Shown in pieces: positions 1-7,309 of a stretch of 64,000 nucleotides of DNA. Every line of letters begins with the position of its first letter. Within the stretch, counting starts at the first letter, position 1. The DNA is from Rathayibacter agropyri (GTDB lineage: Bacteria; Actinomycetota; Actinomycetes; Actinomycetales; Microbacteriaceae), in the NCBI RefSeq assembly GCF_013249015.1, contig NZ_JABRPL010000003.1, positions 368,467 to 432,466 of the forward strand, given 5' to 3'. The translations under genes were made by a program, and so were the position numbers. The notes beneath the pieces are model-generated. The model worked only from the letters and a program-made list of their open reading frames with translations, did not search any database and was not told the origin of the DNA.

Positions 1-2
1 AG

Positions 3-1253
3 AGCGTGCTGGATCTGCTGTCGACGGTTCCTGCGGATGAGCTTGCGGTGCTGTTCAAGACGAGGCCGGAACTGGGCGCGCAACTGAAGCGGATTCCGGC
101 GACGGAGGTGAACGCGTGGTGGACGCGGCTCGGGCCGGCGGAGGATGGGGCCCGGTTCTCTGCGCGGCAGGAGGCGTTGATTGGTGGGCTGCCCGAGGTG
201 ATTGGGAATCTTGAGGGGGTGCCGTATGGGGCGCGGGCGGAGGCGAACGAGAGTGTGTTGACGGCGCGGATTACGGCGCTGACGGATGAACTCGCGCAGG
301 AGCCGACGGACGGCGACTACGTGAAACTCAGGACCATGCAGGAGGACCTCAAGGCGCTGGAGGACATCGCGGAATCGCTGGACCACCGTCCTCACCAGGT
401 GGACCGCTTCCTTATCGCACTGACCGATGATCATCCGCCCTTGGCGGCCGTTTCGATCGGTGATCTTGATACTGCGACGAGTGTGACCTACGCGGTGCCG
501 GGGATGGGGCAGACGACGGCGACCATGACGTCGTGGGTGAAGGCGTCGCAGAATGTGCAGTCACTGTTGCCGGCCGGGAGTGCTGTGGTGGCGTGGATTG
601 GCTACGAGACGCCTCCTAACGCTGCCCAGACGGGTGATCAGTCGGTCCTGAACATTGATGATGCTATTGCCGGTGGCGCCGCTCTTGCCTCGTGTGTGCA
701 GGGGCTCTCTGCTGTTCGGGGGGACTCGATACCGAAGCCGGATGTTGTTGGACATTCGTATGGGACGACGGTCGTTGCCGTTGCTGCTTCCCGGTCTGAT
801 GTCGAGTTCGGGACGTTCGTTGCTCTCGGGTCGGCGGGGTTGCCGGACAGCGTCGATTCCGTGAGTGATCTCCACGTGGAAGGGATGTATGCGGGACAGG
901 CGCGCAACAAGCTGCTGTTTGAGGAGGAGAGTGGCGATGAGGCGGCCTGGATGGGCCGTCAGGCTAGCCGTGATCATCATGTGAATCCTGTCGATCCCGA
1001 GTTTGGTGCGCAGGCGTTTGGTGTGGAGACTGGCGGGGACGCGGGGCGGATCGTCACGAACCATGACGCGTTGAAAAGTGATGACGGTGACCTCGCGGGC
1101 TACTTCGATGTCGAGACGGAGTCGCTTGCGAATATTGGGCGGGCTCTTCGAGGCGAGGATGATGCTGTGACGGATTATAAGCCGCTCGGCCCTACCCCGT
1201 TTATGAAGTTCTTGGGGGAGGTGGCCGATGGTGCGGAAAGCTTCTTGCGATAG
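3..1253 (+). CDS. DUF1023-type alpha/beta hydrolase (unit 1, 5'-partial)
   Basis: Open from the window edge, so the true N-terminus is missing. Counting from the GTG at base 6, residues 45-75 carry the family-typical stretch around FSARQEALIGGLPEVIGNLE, and the catalytic half starts near residue 150 with the nucleophile elbow GHSYG (Ser251). A later SRDHH/NPVDPEFG segment and NHDAL (His near 350) are plausible acid and base positions. This matches the actinobacterial alpha/beta hydrolases of Pfam DUF1023, whose substrate is not established; ester or lipid hydrolysis is inference. No signal peptide is visible, but the start lies outside the window. It overlaps the following lipoprotein gene by 26 bp, which suggests translational coupling. 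It is the only hydrolase in the array with its N-terminal part preserved. Base composition is less GC-rich than the neighbouring chromosome. Confidence 0.8.
   Translation, partial: SVLDLLSTVPADELAVLFKTRPELGAQLKRIPATEVNAWWTRLGPAEDGARFSARQEALIGGLPEVIGNLEGVPYGARAEANESVLTARITALTDELAQEPTDGDYVKLRTMQEDLKALEDIAESLDHRPHQVDRFLIALTDDHPPLAAVSIGDLDTATSVTYAVPGMGQTTATMTSWVKASQNVQSLLPAGSAVVAWIGYETPPNAAQTGDQSVLNIDDAIAGGAALASCVQGLSAVRGDSIPKPDVVGHSYGTTVVAVAASRSDVEFGTFVALGSAGLPDSVDSVSDLHVEGMYAGQARNKLLFEEESGDEAAWMGRQASRDHHVNPVDPEFGAQAFGVETGGDAGRIVTNHDALKSDDGDLAGYFDVETESLANIGRALRGEDDAVTDYKPLGPTPFMKFLGEVADGAESFLR
442..908 (+). repeat. 467-bp segment nearly identical to 3807-4273
   Basis: This part of hydrolase unit 1 is repeated in unit 4 with only two substitutions that I could find (near 724 and 807), whereas flanking parts of the same genes differ clearly. 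A further stretch, 774-1090, is nearly identical to 2664-2980 in the chimeric unit. The mosaic pattern indicates recent gene conversion or duplication within the array. Confidence 0.85.
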
Positions 1254-1851
1254 GCGTCGAGTTGTCCTGCGCGTCGGCGCGCTGGTGATGGTGATGATGA
1301 CAGGAATGATGTCCGCGTGTGCGGAGAATGGAGCAAAGCCGGTGAAGACGATGAGCCCTCGGGAGGGACGCGACCAGGTGGTCGAGTTGGTGATCGAGAC
1401 GACGAAGCAGCTGGATATCGGTGGCTGGTGGCCACGGAACGGCGAGTCGGGGCCTGACGTATGCTCGCTCCAGGGCGGGGCGAAAGGTGCGAGTTACAGC
1501 TATGAGCAGTGGGCCCCAGAAGGAACGGATTTCGAGGGCGATGCGCACAAAGTCGCGGCGTATTGGGAGTCGTTGGGGATGACGGTGCGGGTTGCGGATT
1601 CGACTCGTCGACCGAGTGTGTATGGAGAGGGTGGTCCTGTGCTGAGGGCCAGTTTTGACACGGGCGCGGCTGACGCCTCGTATCGGATAGGTGCTGTCGC
1701 TCCTTGTGTTCCCGGTAATTTCCACGACCTTCTCATGGAGGACAACGCGCAGCGCGAGGCGGGTGTGGTTCTTCCTGGTGATGAGGGGGTGAGAGAGAAG
1801 CCCGATCCGCGCAACACGCCCGCGCCAACTGATTCACCGCCGTCTCAGTGA
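1228..1851 (+). CDS. Small lipoprotein, array copy L1
   Basis: A 207-residue protein with a basic N-terminus, hydrophobic core and lipobox MSAC (Cys31), so probably an exported lipoprotein. The mature part has the array-conserved features SPREGRDQVVELV, WWPRNG, CSL..GA..GASYSY, a central AAYWESLGMTVRV motif, and a proline-rich tail. Family not recognised. The ATG at 1228 follows GGGGGAGG by six bases. The gene overlaps the 3' end of the upstream hydrolase by 26 bp; the same hydrolase-then-lipoprotein order recurs through the array. A role as cognate inhibitor or immunity protein of the hydrolase is inference from gene order, overlap and multiplication of the lipoprotein; a substrate-binding or chaperone role is an alternative. 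Confidence 0.8.
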   Translation: MVRKASCDRRRVVLRVGALVMVMMTGMMSACAENGAKPVKTMSPREGRDQVVELVIETTKQLDIGGWWPRNGESGPDVCSLQGGAKGASYSYEQWAPEGTDFEGDAHKVAAYWESLGMTVRVADSTRRPSVYGEGGPVLRASFDTGAADASYRIGAVAPCVPGNFHDLLMEDNAQREAGVVLPGDEGVREKPDPRNTPAPTDSPPSQ

Positions 1852-1855
1852 TCCG

Positions 1856-2034
1856 TACAGACGTTGTTTGCCGCCCGGAAGCGCTGTGGTGGGGTTGATA
1901 GTCTATGAGACGCCTCCTCCGGCGGTCGAGAATATCGATCCGTCGATATCGAGTCTTGATTAAACCTCTCGGCATGACCGAGTTTCAGAAGTCCGTGAAG
2001 GAGGCGACCGGCGGTGGGGAAGGCATCTTGCCGT
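1856..2034 (+). pseudogene. Hydrolase remnant, unit 2 (internal deletion)
   Basis: One frame reads PPGSAVVGLIVYETPPP, matching PAGSAVVAWIGYETPPN of the intact hydrolase. It then jumps to the extreme C-terminus (KPL.MTEFQKSVKEATGGGEGILP, compare KPLDRTELEKFLKEVSDGV). The catalytic region between them is deleted and the 5' part is frameshifted. The fragment still overlaps the start of the next lipoprotein copy as in intact units. Confidence 0.75.
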
Positions 2035-2660
2035 AAGCGCCGAGGTGGCCTGCGCGTCGGCGCACTGGTGATGGTGGTATTGACAGGAACGATGAGGCTT
2101 ATGCAAAACTCGCCCGCGCGTCACAAAACCCCAGGTCAGGGGCACCTTCGTTGAGCGAGCGATGCCGTTTTGCATAAGCCTCGATGTCCGCATGTACGGA
2201 GGAGGAAGCGAATCAAGTGAATACGACGAGCCCTCGGGAGGGACGCGAAAAAGTGGTCGAGTTGGTGGTCGATACGACGAAGCAGCTTGATATTCAAGGC
2301 TGGTGGCCGCGTACGGGGGCGGCAGTACCGGACGTTTGTTCTCTCGCTGGTGGTGCGGAGGGGGCGAGTTACAGTTACGCTCATGAGGCGCCGCAGGGGA
2401 CGGATTTCCTCGGAGATGCTCGGAGCGTTGCGGCGTATTGGGAGTCGTTGGGTATGTCGGTTCGAGTTGTGGATTCAACTCCCCGGCCGGCTGTCTTTGG
2501 GGAGGGTGGTCCGGTGTTGTGGGCTAGTTTCGACACAGGTGCGGCCGACAAGACGTATCGAGTCGATGCGGTCGCGCGGTGCGCTACAGGCGACGCGGCT
2601 CTAATGCTTAGTGAGGACAACGCGGAACGCGAAGCTGGCGTGGTTCTCCCCGGTGACGAA
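2014..2660 (+). pseudogene. Lipoprotein copy L2, split by a MITE
   Basis: The GTG at 2014 opens a normal leader (VGKASCRKRRGGLRVGAL) that runs to the codon before the lipobox. There an 89-bp element (2094-2182) is inserted and brings a stop codon in this frame. The remainder resumes at MSAC and continues with all array-conserved motifs to GDEGV near 2662, where it is fused in frame to a hydrolase C-terminus. Export as a lipoprotein is therefore lost unless the insertion is excised. The intact sibling genes define the original reading exactly. Confidence 0.85.
2094..2182. mobile_element. 89-bp MITE-like element with 16-bp inverted ends
   Basis: The ends are perfect inverted repeats, GAGGCTTATGCAAAAC at 2094-2109 and its complement at 2167-2182. 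A 3-bp target duplication, GAT, flanks the element (2091-2093 and 2183-2185). Removing the element and one GAT restores the sequence of the sibling lipoprotein genes. It has no coding capacity, so it must have been mobilised in trans by a transposase recognising these ends; I cannot assign the family. Confidence 0.9.
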
Positions 2661-3143
2661 GGAGTTGCCGTTGCTGCTTCCCGGTCTGATGTCGAGTTTG
2701 GGACGTTCGTTGCTCTCGGGTCGGCGGGGTTGCCGGACAGCGTCGATTCCGTGAGTGATCTCCACGTGGAAGGGATGTATGCGGGACAGGCGCGAAACAA
2801 GTTGTTGTTCGAGGAGGAGAGTGGCGATGAGGCGGCCTGGATGGGCCGTCAGGCTAGCCGTGATCATCATGTGAATCCTGTCGATCCCGAGTTTGGTGCG
2901 CAGGCGTTTGGTGTGGAGACTGGCGGGGACGCGGGGCGGATCGTCACGAACCATGACGCTTTGAAAAGTGATGACGGTGACTCCGCCGGCTACTTTGATC
3001 TTGGTACGGAATCATTGCGGAATATCGGTCGGGCTCTTCGAGGTGAGGCGGATGCCGTGACGGATTACAAACCCCTCGCCCGGACTGATCTAGAGAATTT
3101 CTTGAAGGATGTGGCCGACGGTGCCGAAGCCTTCTTGCAGTAG
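2184..3143 (+). CDS. Chimeric ORF: lipoprotein body fused to hydrolase C-terminus
   Basis: A 319-codon frame starting at the ATG just after the MITE. Residues 1-159 are the mature region of lipoprotein copy L2, without a signal peptide. From about residue 160 the sequence switches to the hydrolase, beginning at VAVAASRSDVEF, which lies immediately downstream of the GHSYG nucleophile in intact copies. The fusion therefore lacks the catalytic serine. The junction (near 2660) shows short similarity between the parents (GACGAAGGAGTTGCC versus GACGACGGTCGTTGCC), consistent with recombination. It is most likely a non-functional recombination product, but the frame is open throughout and it overlaps lipoprotein L3. 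No convincing ribosome site precedes 2184. Confidence 0.6.
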   Translation: MSACTEEEANQVNTTSPREGREKVVELVVDTTKQLDIQGWWPRTGAAVPDVCSLAGGAEGASYSYAHEAPQGTDFLGDARSVAAYWESLGMSVRVVDSTPRPAVFGEGGPVLWASFDTGAADKTYRVDAVARCATGDAALMLSEDNAEREAGVVLPGDEGVAVAASRSDVEFGTFVALGSAGLPDSVDSVSDLHVEGMYAGQARNKLLFEEESGDEAAWMGRQASRDHHVNPVDPEFGAQAFGVETGGDAGRIVTNHDALKSDDGDSAGYFDLGTESLRNIGRALRGEADAVTDYKPLARTDLENFLKDVADGAEAFLQ

Positions 3144-3744
3144 GCGTCGAGTCGGCCTGCGCGTCGGCGCACTGGTGATGGTGATGATGATGACAGGATT
3201 GATGTCCGCTTGTGCGGAGAGAAGAGCAGATTCGGTGAACATGACGAGCCCCCGCGAAGGACGCGATAAGGTTGTGGCGTTGGTGATCGAGACAACGAAG
3301 CAACTAGACATTGAAGGATGGTGGCCGCGGAACGGGGTGGCAGCGCCAGATGGTTGTTCTCTTGCTGGTGGGGCGCAGGGTGCGAGTTACAGCTACGACC
3401 AGTGGGCTCCCGAAGGAACGGACTTCGAGGGCGATGCGCGGAGGGTTGCGGCGTACTGGGAGACGTTGGGGATGACGGTGAGGCTTGCGGATTCGACCCG
3501 TCGACCGACTGTGTATGGAGAGGGTGGTCCGGTGCTGAGGGCTAGTTTCGACACAGGTGCGGCTGACTCCTCGTATCAGATAGTGGCTGTCGCTCCCTGT
3601 GTTCACGGTGATTACTATGCCCTTCTCGTGGAGGACGAAGCGGAGCGCGAGGCTGGTGCGGTTCTTCCTGGTGATGAGGGGGTGAGAGAGAAGCCGGATT
3701 CACGCATTACGCCCGCGCCACTGGGTTCGGCCCCGTCGGAGTGA
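3121..3744 (+). CDS. Small lipoprotein, array copy L3
   Basis: About 207 residues with basic leader, hydrophobic core and lipobox MSAC, then the array motifs SPREGRDKVVALV, WWPRNG and AAYWETLGMTVRL, and a Pro/Ser-rich tail. The GTG at 3121 aligns with the starts of the sibling genes and sits the right distance from GAAGG; an in-frame ATG at 3109 would add four residues. It overlaps the hydrolase-derived frame upstream by 23 bp. Intact, although its own hydrolase partner is only a C-terminal fragment. Function unknown; an orphan immunity-type role is inference. Confidence 0.75.
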   Translation: MPKPSCSRRRVGLRVGALVMVMMMTGLMSACAERRADSVNMTSPREGRDKVVALVIETTKQLDIEGWWPRNGVAAPDGCSLAGGAQGASYSYDQWAPEGTDFEGDARRVAAYWETLGMTVRLADSTRRPTVYGEGGPVLRASFDTGAADSSYQIVAVAPCVHGDYYALLVEDEAEREAGAVLPGDEGVREKPDSRITPAPLGSAPSE

Positions 3745-3799
3745 TCCTTGCCGCCAAGTTTGATCAAGCGGCGACTTTTCGCGATGGCCGTTGACACGC

Positions 3800-4618
3800 A
3801 TGCCCGTGGCGGCCGTTTCGATCGGTGATCTTGATACTGCGACGAGTGTGACCTACGCGGTGCCGGGGATGGGGCAGACGACGGCGACCATGACGTCGTG
3901 GGTGAAGGCGTCGCAGAATGTGCAGTCACTGTTGCCGGCCGGGAGTGCTGTGGTGGCGTGGATTGGCTACGAGACGCCTCCTAACGCTGCCCAGACGGGT
4001 GATCAGTCGGTCCTGAACATTGATGATGCTATTGCCGGTGGCGCCGCTCTTGCCTCGTGTGTGCAGGGGCTCTCTGCTGTTCGGGGGGATTCGATACCGA
4101 AGCCGGATGTTGTTGGACATTCGTATGGGACGACGGTCGTTGCCGTTGCTGCTTCCCGGTCTGATGTCGAGTTTGGGACGTTCGTTGCTCTCGGGTCGGC
4201 GGGGTTGCCGGACAGCGTCGATTCCGTGAGTGATCTCCACGTGGAAGGGATGTATGCGGGACAGGCGCGCAACAAGGCGCTGTACGAGGAGGAGAGCGGC
4301 GATGAGGCGGCGTGGATGGGACGCCACTACAGCCGGGATCATCATGTGAATCCTGTCAAGCCCGAGTTTGGTGCGCAGGCGTTTGGTGTGGAGACCGGCG
4401 GAGACGCGGGGCGGGTCGTCACGAACCATGATGCGTTGAGGAGTGATAATGGTGACTCCGCGGGCTACTTCGACATCAACACGGAAGCATTGGCCAACAC
4501 GGCGGCGGCTCTGTCTGGCAGGACGGATCTACTCACGGCGAACAAGCCTCTCGACCGGACTGAGCTTGAGAAGTTCTTGAAGGAGGTCAGCGATGGTGTG
4601 GAAAGCTTCTTGCCGTAG
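3800..4618 (+). CDS. N-terminally truncated DUF1023-type hydrolase (unit 4)
   Basis: Begins at MPVAAVSIGDLD, equivalent to residue 146 of the unit 1 hydrolase, so the roughly 145-residue N-terminal region is absent. The catalytic part is complete: VPGMG, YETPP, GHSYG nucleophile elbow, SRDHHVNP, TNHDAL and the C-terminal KPLDRTELEKF segment. A TTG at 3791 is an alternative start. No good ribosome site precedes either start, so it may not be translated. The first 467 bases are almost identical to unit 1, while the C-terminal third differs (ALYEEES, HYSRDHH), which suggests conversion from unit 1. It overlaps lipoprotein L4 by 26 bp. Confidence 0.65.
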   Translation: MPVAAVSIGDLDTATSVTYAVPGMGQTTATMTSWVKASQNVQSLLPAGSAVVAWIGYETPPNAAQTGDQSVLNIDDAIAGGAALASCVQGLSAVRGDSIPKPDVVGHSYGTTVVAVAASRSDVEFGTFVALGSAGLPDSVDSVSDLHVEGMYAGQARNKALYEEESGDEAAWMGRHYSRDHHVNPVKPEFGAQAFGVETGGDAGRVVTNHDALRSDNGDSAGYFDINTEALANTAAALSGRTDLLTANKPLDRTELEKFLKEVSDGVESFLP

Positions 4619-5213
4619 TCGCCGGTCTGTTTTGCCGGTCGCCGTCTCGGTCTCCGTGATATTAACCACGATGTCCGCGTGTGCGGGCGAAGGAGTAAAA
4701 CCTGTGAATACAATGAGCCCGCGGGAGGGACGCGACCAGGTGGTTGAGTTGGTGGTGGAGACATCAAGGCGGCTCAATATCGAAGGATGGTGGCCGCGAA
4801 ATGGGGTCGCAGCGCCAGATGTGTGTTCTCTTGATGGTGGGGGGGAGGGTGCGAGCTATTCCTATGAGCACTGGGCGCCACAAGGGACGGAATTTGACGA
4901 GGATGCGCGCAAAGTCGCCGCGTATTGGCAGTCGCTGGGAATGAGTGTGCGGGTGACGGATTCGACGTCGCGTCCGACAGTATACGCGGAGGGCGGTTCG
5001 GTATTGAGGGCTAGTTTCATGACCAGTACGACGGACAACTCTTACCGTATTGGAGCTGTTGCTCGCTGCGCTCCCGGGGATGCGGCACGGCTTCTTGACG
5101 AGGACAATGCGCAGCGAGAGGCAGGGGTACTCCTTCCGGGCGATGAGGGGGTCGTGGAGAAGCCAAGCGCGCGGAGAAAGATCATGCCAACGCCTCAGGC
5201 AACGCCGGAGTGA
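4593..5213 (+). CDS. Small lipoprotein, array copy L4
   Basis: 206 residues; the leader ends in the lipobox MSAC (Cys30), followed by SPREGRDQVVELV, WWPRNG, CSL.GG.EGASYSY, AAYWQSLGMSVRV and a tail ending in TPE. The ATG at 4593 follows GAAGGAGG by six bases. It overlaps the truncated hydrolase by 26 bp. It differs from L1 and L3 in the FMTSTTDNSYRIGAVARCAPGD segment, which it shares with pseudogene L5; the copies therefore fall into at least two subtypes, as expected if each matched a different partner. Function unknown. Confidence 0.75.
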   Translation: MVWKASCRSRRSVLPVAVSVSVILTTMSACAGEGVKPVNTMSPREGRDQVVELVVETSRRLNIEGWWPRNGVAAPDVCSLDGGGEGASYSYEHWAPQGTEFDEDARKVAAYWQSLGMSVRVTDSTSRPTVYAEGGSVLRASFMTSTTDNSYRIGAVARCAPGDAARLLDEDNAQREAGVLLPGDEGVVEKPSARRKIMPTPQATPE

Positions 5214-5436
5214 TCACCACTCTCGATGACCGTATTCTCAGACCGCTCGTTAGCTGTCGCTAGTCGTCGAAGCGCTGGTCGGGGCTAGCTCCGGTGCGTC
5301 CTGTTGCGGATCGTCGACCGAGCCGGACCACGCCTCCGACTTCTGTAGCCCACGCCCTACCCGAGTTCGTGGGTGAGGTAAACGAGCCCCTGAGGTGGAC
5401 CGATTTTAGGGAATTGCTTGAAGGATGTGGCTGACC
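5214..5436 (+). pseudogene. Remnants: esterase 3' end copy and hydrolase C-terminus (unit 5)
   Basis: No intact gene. At 5355-5378, 21 of 24 bases match the 3' end of the downstream esterase gene (6164-6187). In the minus-strand frame this reads YLTHELG-stop versus FLAREL G-stop in the real gene. From 5381 to 5458 the plus strand carries a frameshifted remnant of the hydrolase C-terminus ending in the usual overlap with the next lipoprotein copy. Bases 5214-5350 show nothing I can assign. Confidence 0.55.
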
Positions 5437-6060
5437 GTGTGGAAGGTCTCTTACCGTTCGCGCCGAGCTGGCGTGATGGTGATGATCATGACGACAGGGA
5501 TGATGTCCGCGTGCGCGGAGAACGGGGCCAAGCCAGTGGATAAGATGAGCCCACGAGAGGGATGCGACAAGGTGGTCGAGTTGGTGGTGGAAACGACGAA
5601 GTAGCTAGATATTGAAGGATGGTGGCCACGAAATGGCGAATCGGTACCTGCCGTATGTTCCCTTGCCGGTGGAGTAGAGGGCGCAAACTATAGCTATGAG
5701 CATTGGGCCCGGCCGGGGAAGGACTTCGAGGGGAGACGTGCGTAAGATTGCAGCATATTGGGAATCACGAGGAATGACGGTGCGCGTCGCCGACTCGACG
5801 TCCCGTCCGACTGTCTATGCAAAAGGCGGCCCAGTGCTGAGGGCCAGCTTTATGACGAGCACTACGGATGGTTCGTACCGAGTAGTGGCTATTGCTCGAT
5901 GTGCTCCTGGTTATGCCGCGGGGATGCTCCGGGAGGACAACGCGCAACGCGAAGCGGGTGTCGTTCTTCCTGGTGATGAGGGTGTGCGTGAGCAAGCTGA
6001 CCCTTGGGTGACTCCGAGGGCGACGCCGACGCTGCAATGGTCAGAGGCAACACTGGGACA
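5437..6060 (+). pseudogene. Lipoprotein copy L5 (nonsense and frameshift)
   Basis: The leader from GTG 5437 ends in a good lipobox (MSAC), but codon 56 is TAG (5602-5604) where siblings have CAG in TTKQLDI. A +1 shift follows near 5730 in a G-run, after which the second frame recovers DVRKIAAYWESRGMTVRV and the C-terminal motifs. The original stop (TPE-stop in L4) is also lost, so the frame runs on into the opposite-strand esterase gene. Closest to L4 by its FMTSTTD segment. Confidence 0.8.
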
Positions 6061-6165
6061 CTCGCGCGACGGCTGGTCATCCGCCCATCGAACAGGCGCG
6101 AGCCTCGCCACTGCCGCAGCGAGGCCATTCTGCGACGGAGAACCTACCGAACACTCAGGCACCCC

Positions 6166-7149
6166 CTACCCGAGTTCGCGGGCCAGGAAGCGGACATGCT
6201 CGGCGAGCTGGAACGCCTCGCCGCCTTCGTGGCCGTTGAAGGGGTAAACGCGGATGTCGCGGGGCCCCGCGTAGCGGTTGTAGGAGGCGTAGACCGTTGA
6301 GGGTGGGCAAATGTCGTCGAGCAGGGCCACCGAGAACATCGCCGGGGTGTGGGCGTGTGGGGCGAACGAGGTGCCGTCGAAGTAGGACAGCGTGTCGAAG
6401 ACCCAGGACTCGGAGCCTCGGTGGGTGCGGAGGTATCGGGTGATCTCTCCGTAGGGCATGGTGTCGATCATTCGCACCGCCTGCTCCATATGGCTGAGGA
6501 AGGGCACGTCGATGATCGCGGCTCGAGCGGAGGCGGATTCGCCGAGTAGACCGAGGATCCCGGTCACGGCCAGGGCGATGCCGCCGCCCTGGCTGTGGCC
6601 CGAGACGGCGACGCGGGAGGTGTCGATGGCCGGGTGCGCGCGCAGTACGTCGAGGGCGCGGACGGCGTCGGTGAAGACGCGGCGGTAGTAGTGGTCGGCG
6701 GGGGCCTCGATGCCCTGCGTCATGAATCCGCTCACGTGTGGGCCGGTGCCGCCGGGGTCGGGGGTGACTCCGGAGCGGTGTCCCGAGCCTTGTCCGCGGG
6801 TGTCCATCACGAGGTGGGCGTAACCGGCTGCGCTCATTGCGGTCCACTCATCGAGGAGGCCGCGACCGCCTCCGTAGCCGATGTAGGTGACGAGGGCGGG
6901 CAGGGGGCCCTCGATGCCGCGGGGGAGGATGAGCCAGCCGCGGATCGGGTGGCCGCCGTAGCCGGAGAAGGTGACGTCGTAGGTGTCGAGGAGGCGGAAG
7001 CCCGCGTCGACCTGCTCGAAGCGCGGCTCCGTCGCAACCGACCGCGCCTGGGCGATCGTGTCGCGCCAGAACTCGGCGAAGCCCTCGGGCTGCGGCAGCT
7101 CGGGACGGTACTGCTCCAGGAGATCGAGTGGGAGGTCGTACTGCGGCAT
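6166..7149 (-). CDS. Acetylxylan esterase / cephalosporin-C deacetylase family (CE7-like)
   Basis: 327 residues, normal for the AXE1/CE7 family of alpha/beta hydrolases that remove acetyl groups from xylo-oligosaccharides and related compounds. The N-terminus MPQYDLPLDLLEQYRPELP is typical. Visible are DTRGQG, the nucleophile elbow GHSQGG, the acid loop LLDDICPP and the histidine in NGHEGG. No signal peptide, so cytoplasmic, as expected for family members acting on imported oligosaccharides. The ATG at 7149 follows AAGGAG by seven bases, so longer frames are ignored. It stands alone, divergent from the next gene. Its 3' end has a short degenerate copy at 5355-5378 inside the lipoprotein array. 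The exact substrate is inferred from the family. Confidence 0.85.
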   Translation of the reverse strand: MPQYDLPLDLLEQYRPELPQPEGFAEFWRDTIAQARSVATEPRFEQVDAGFRLLDTYDVTFSGYGGHPIRGWLILPRGIEGPLPALVTYIGYGGGRGLLDEWTAMSAAGYAHLVMDTRGQGSGHRSGVTPDPGGTGPHVSGFMTQGIEAPADHYYRRVFTDAVRALDVLRAHPAIDTSRVAVSGHSQGGGIALAVTGILGLLGESASARAAIIDVPFLSHMEQAVRMIDTMPYGEITRYLRTHRGSESWVFDTLSYFDGTSFAPHAHTPAMFSVALLDDICPPSTVYASYNRYAGPRDIRVYPFNGHEGGEAFQLAEHVRFLARELG

Positions 7150-7309
7150 CACGGGCTCCTTGTCCGGGGGCGGCGCTTCGGGGCACCAGCGCCTGACGGC
7201 TTTCGGGCGCCCAACGTCCGAAACTACCGCAGAAGCGGCCGCACCTGGACGCGCCGTGAGAGTCCGCCGCAGAGTGGAATGGTGCCGGTCCGACCGCGTT
7301 GGAGCCAGC

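Noticed and set aside
560-1064. Minus-strand ORFs repeated at 2601-2954 and 3926-4429
   Set aside because: They recur only because the hydrolase genes on the plus strand are duplicated; no independent start signals or domains.
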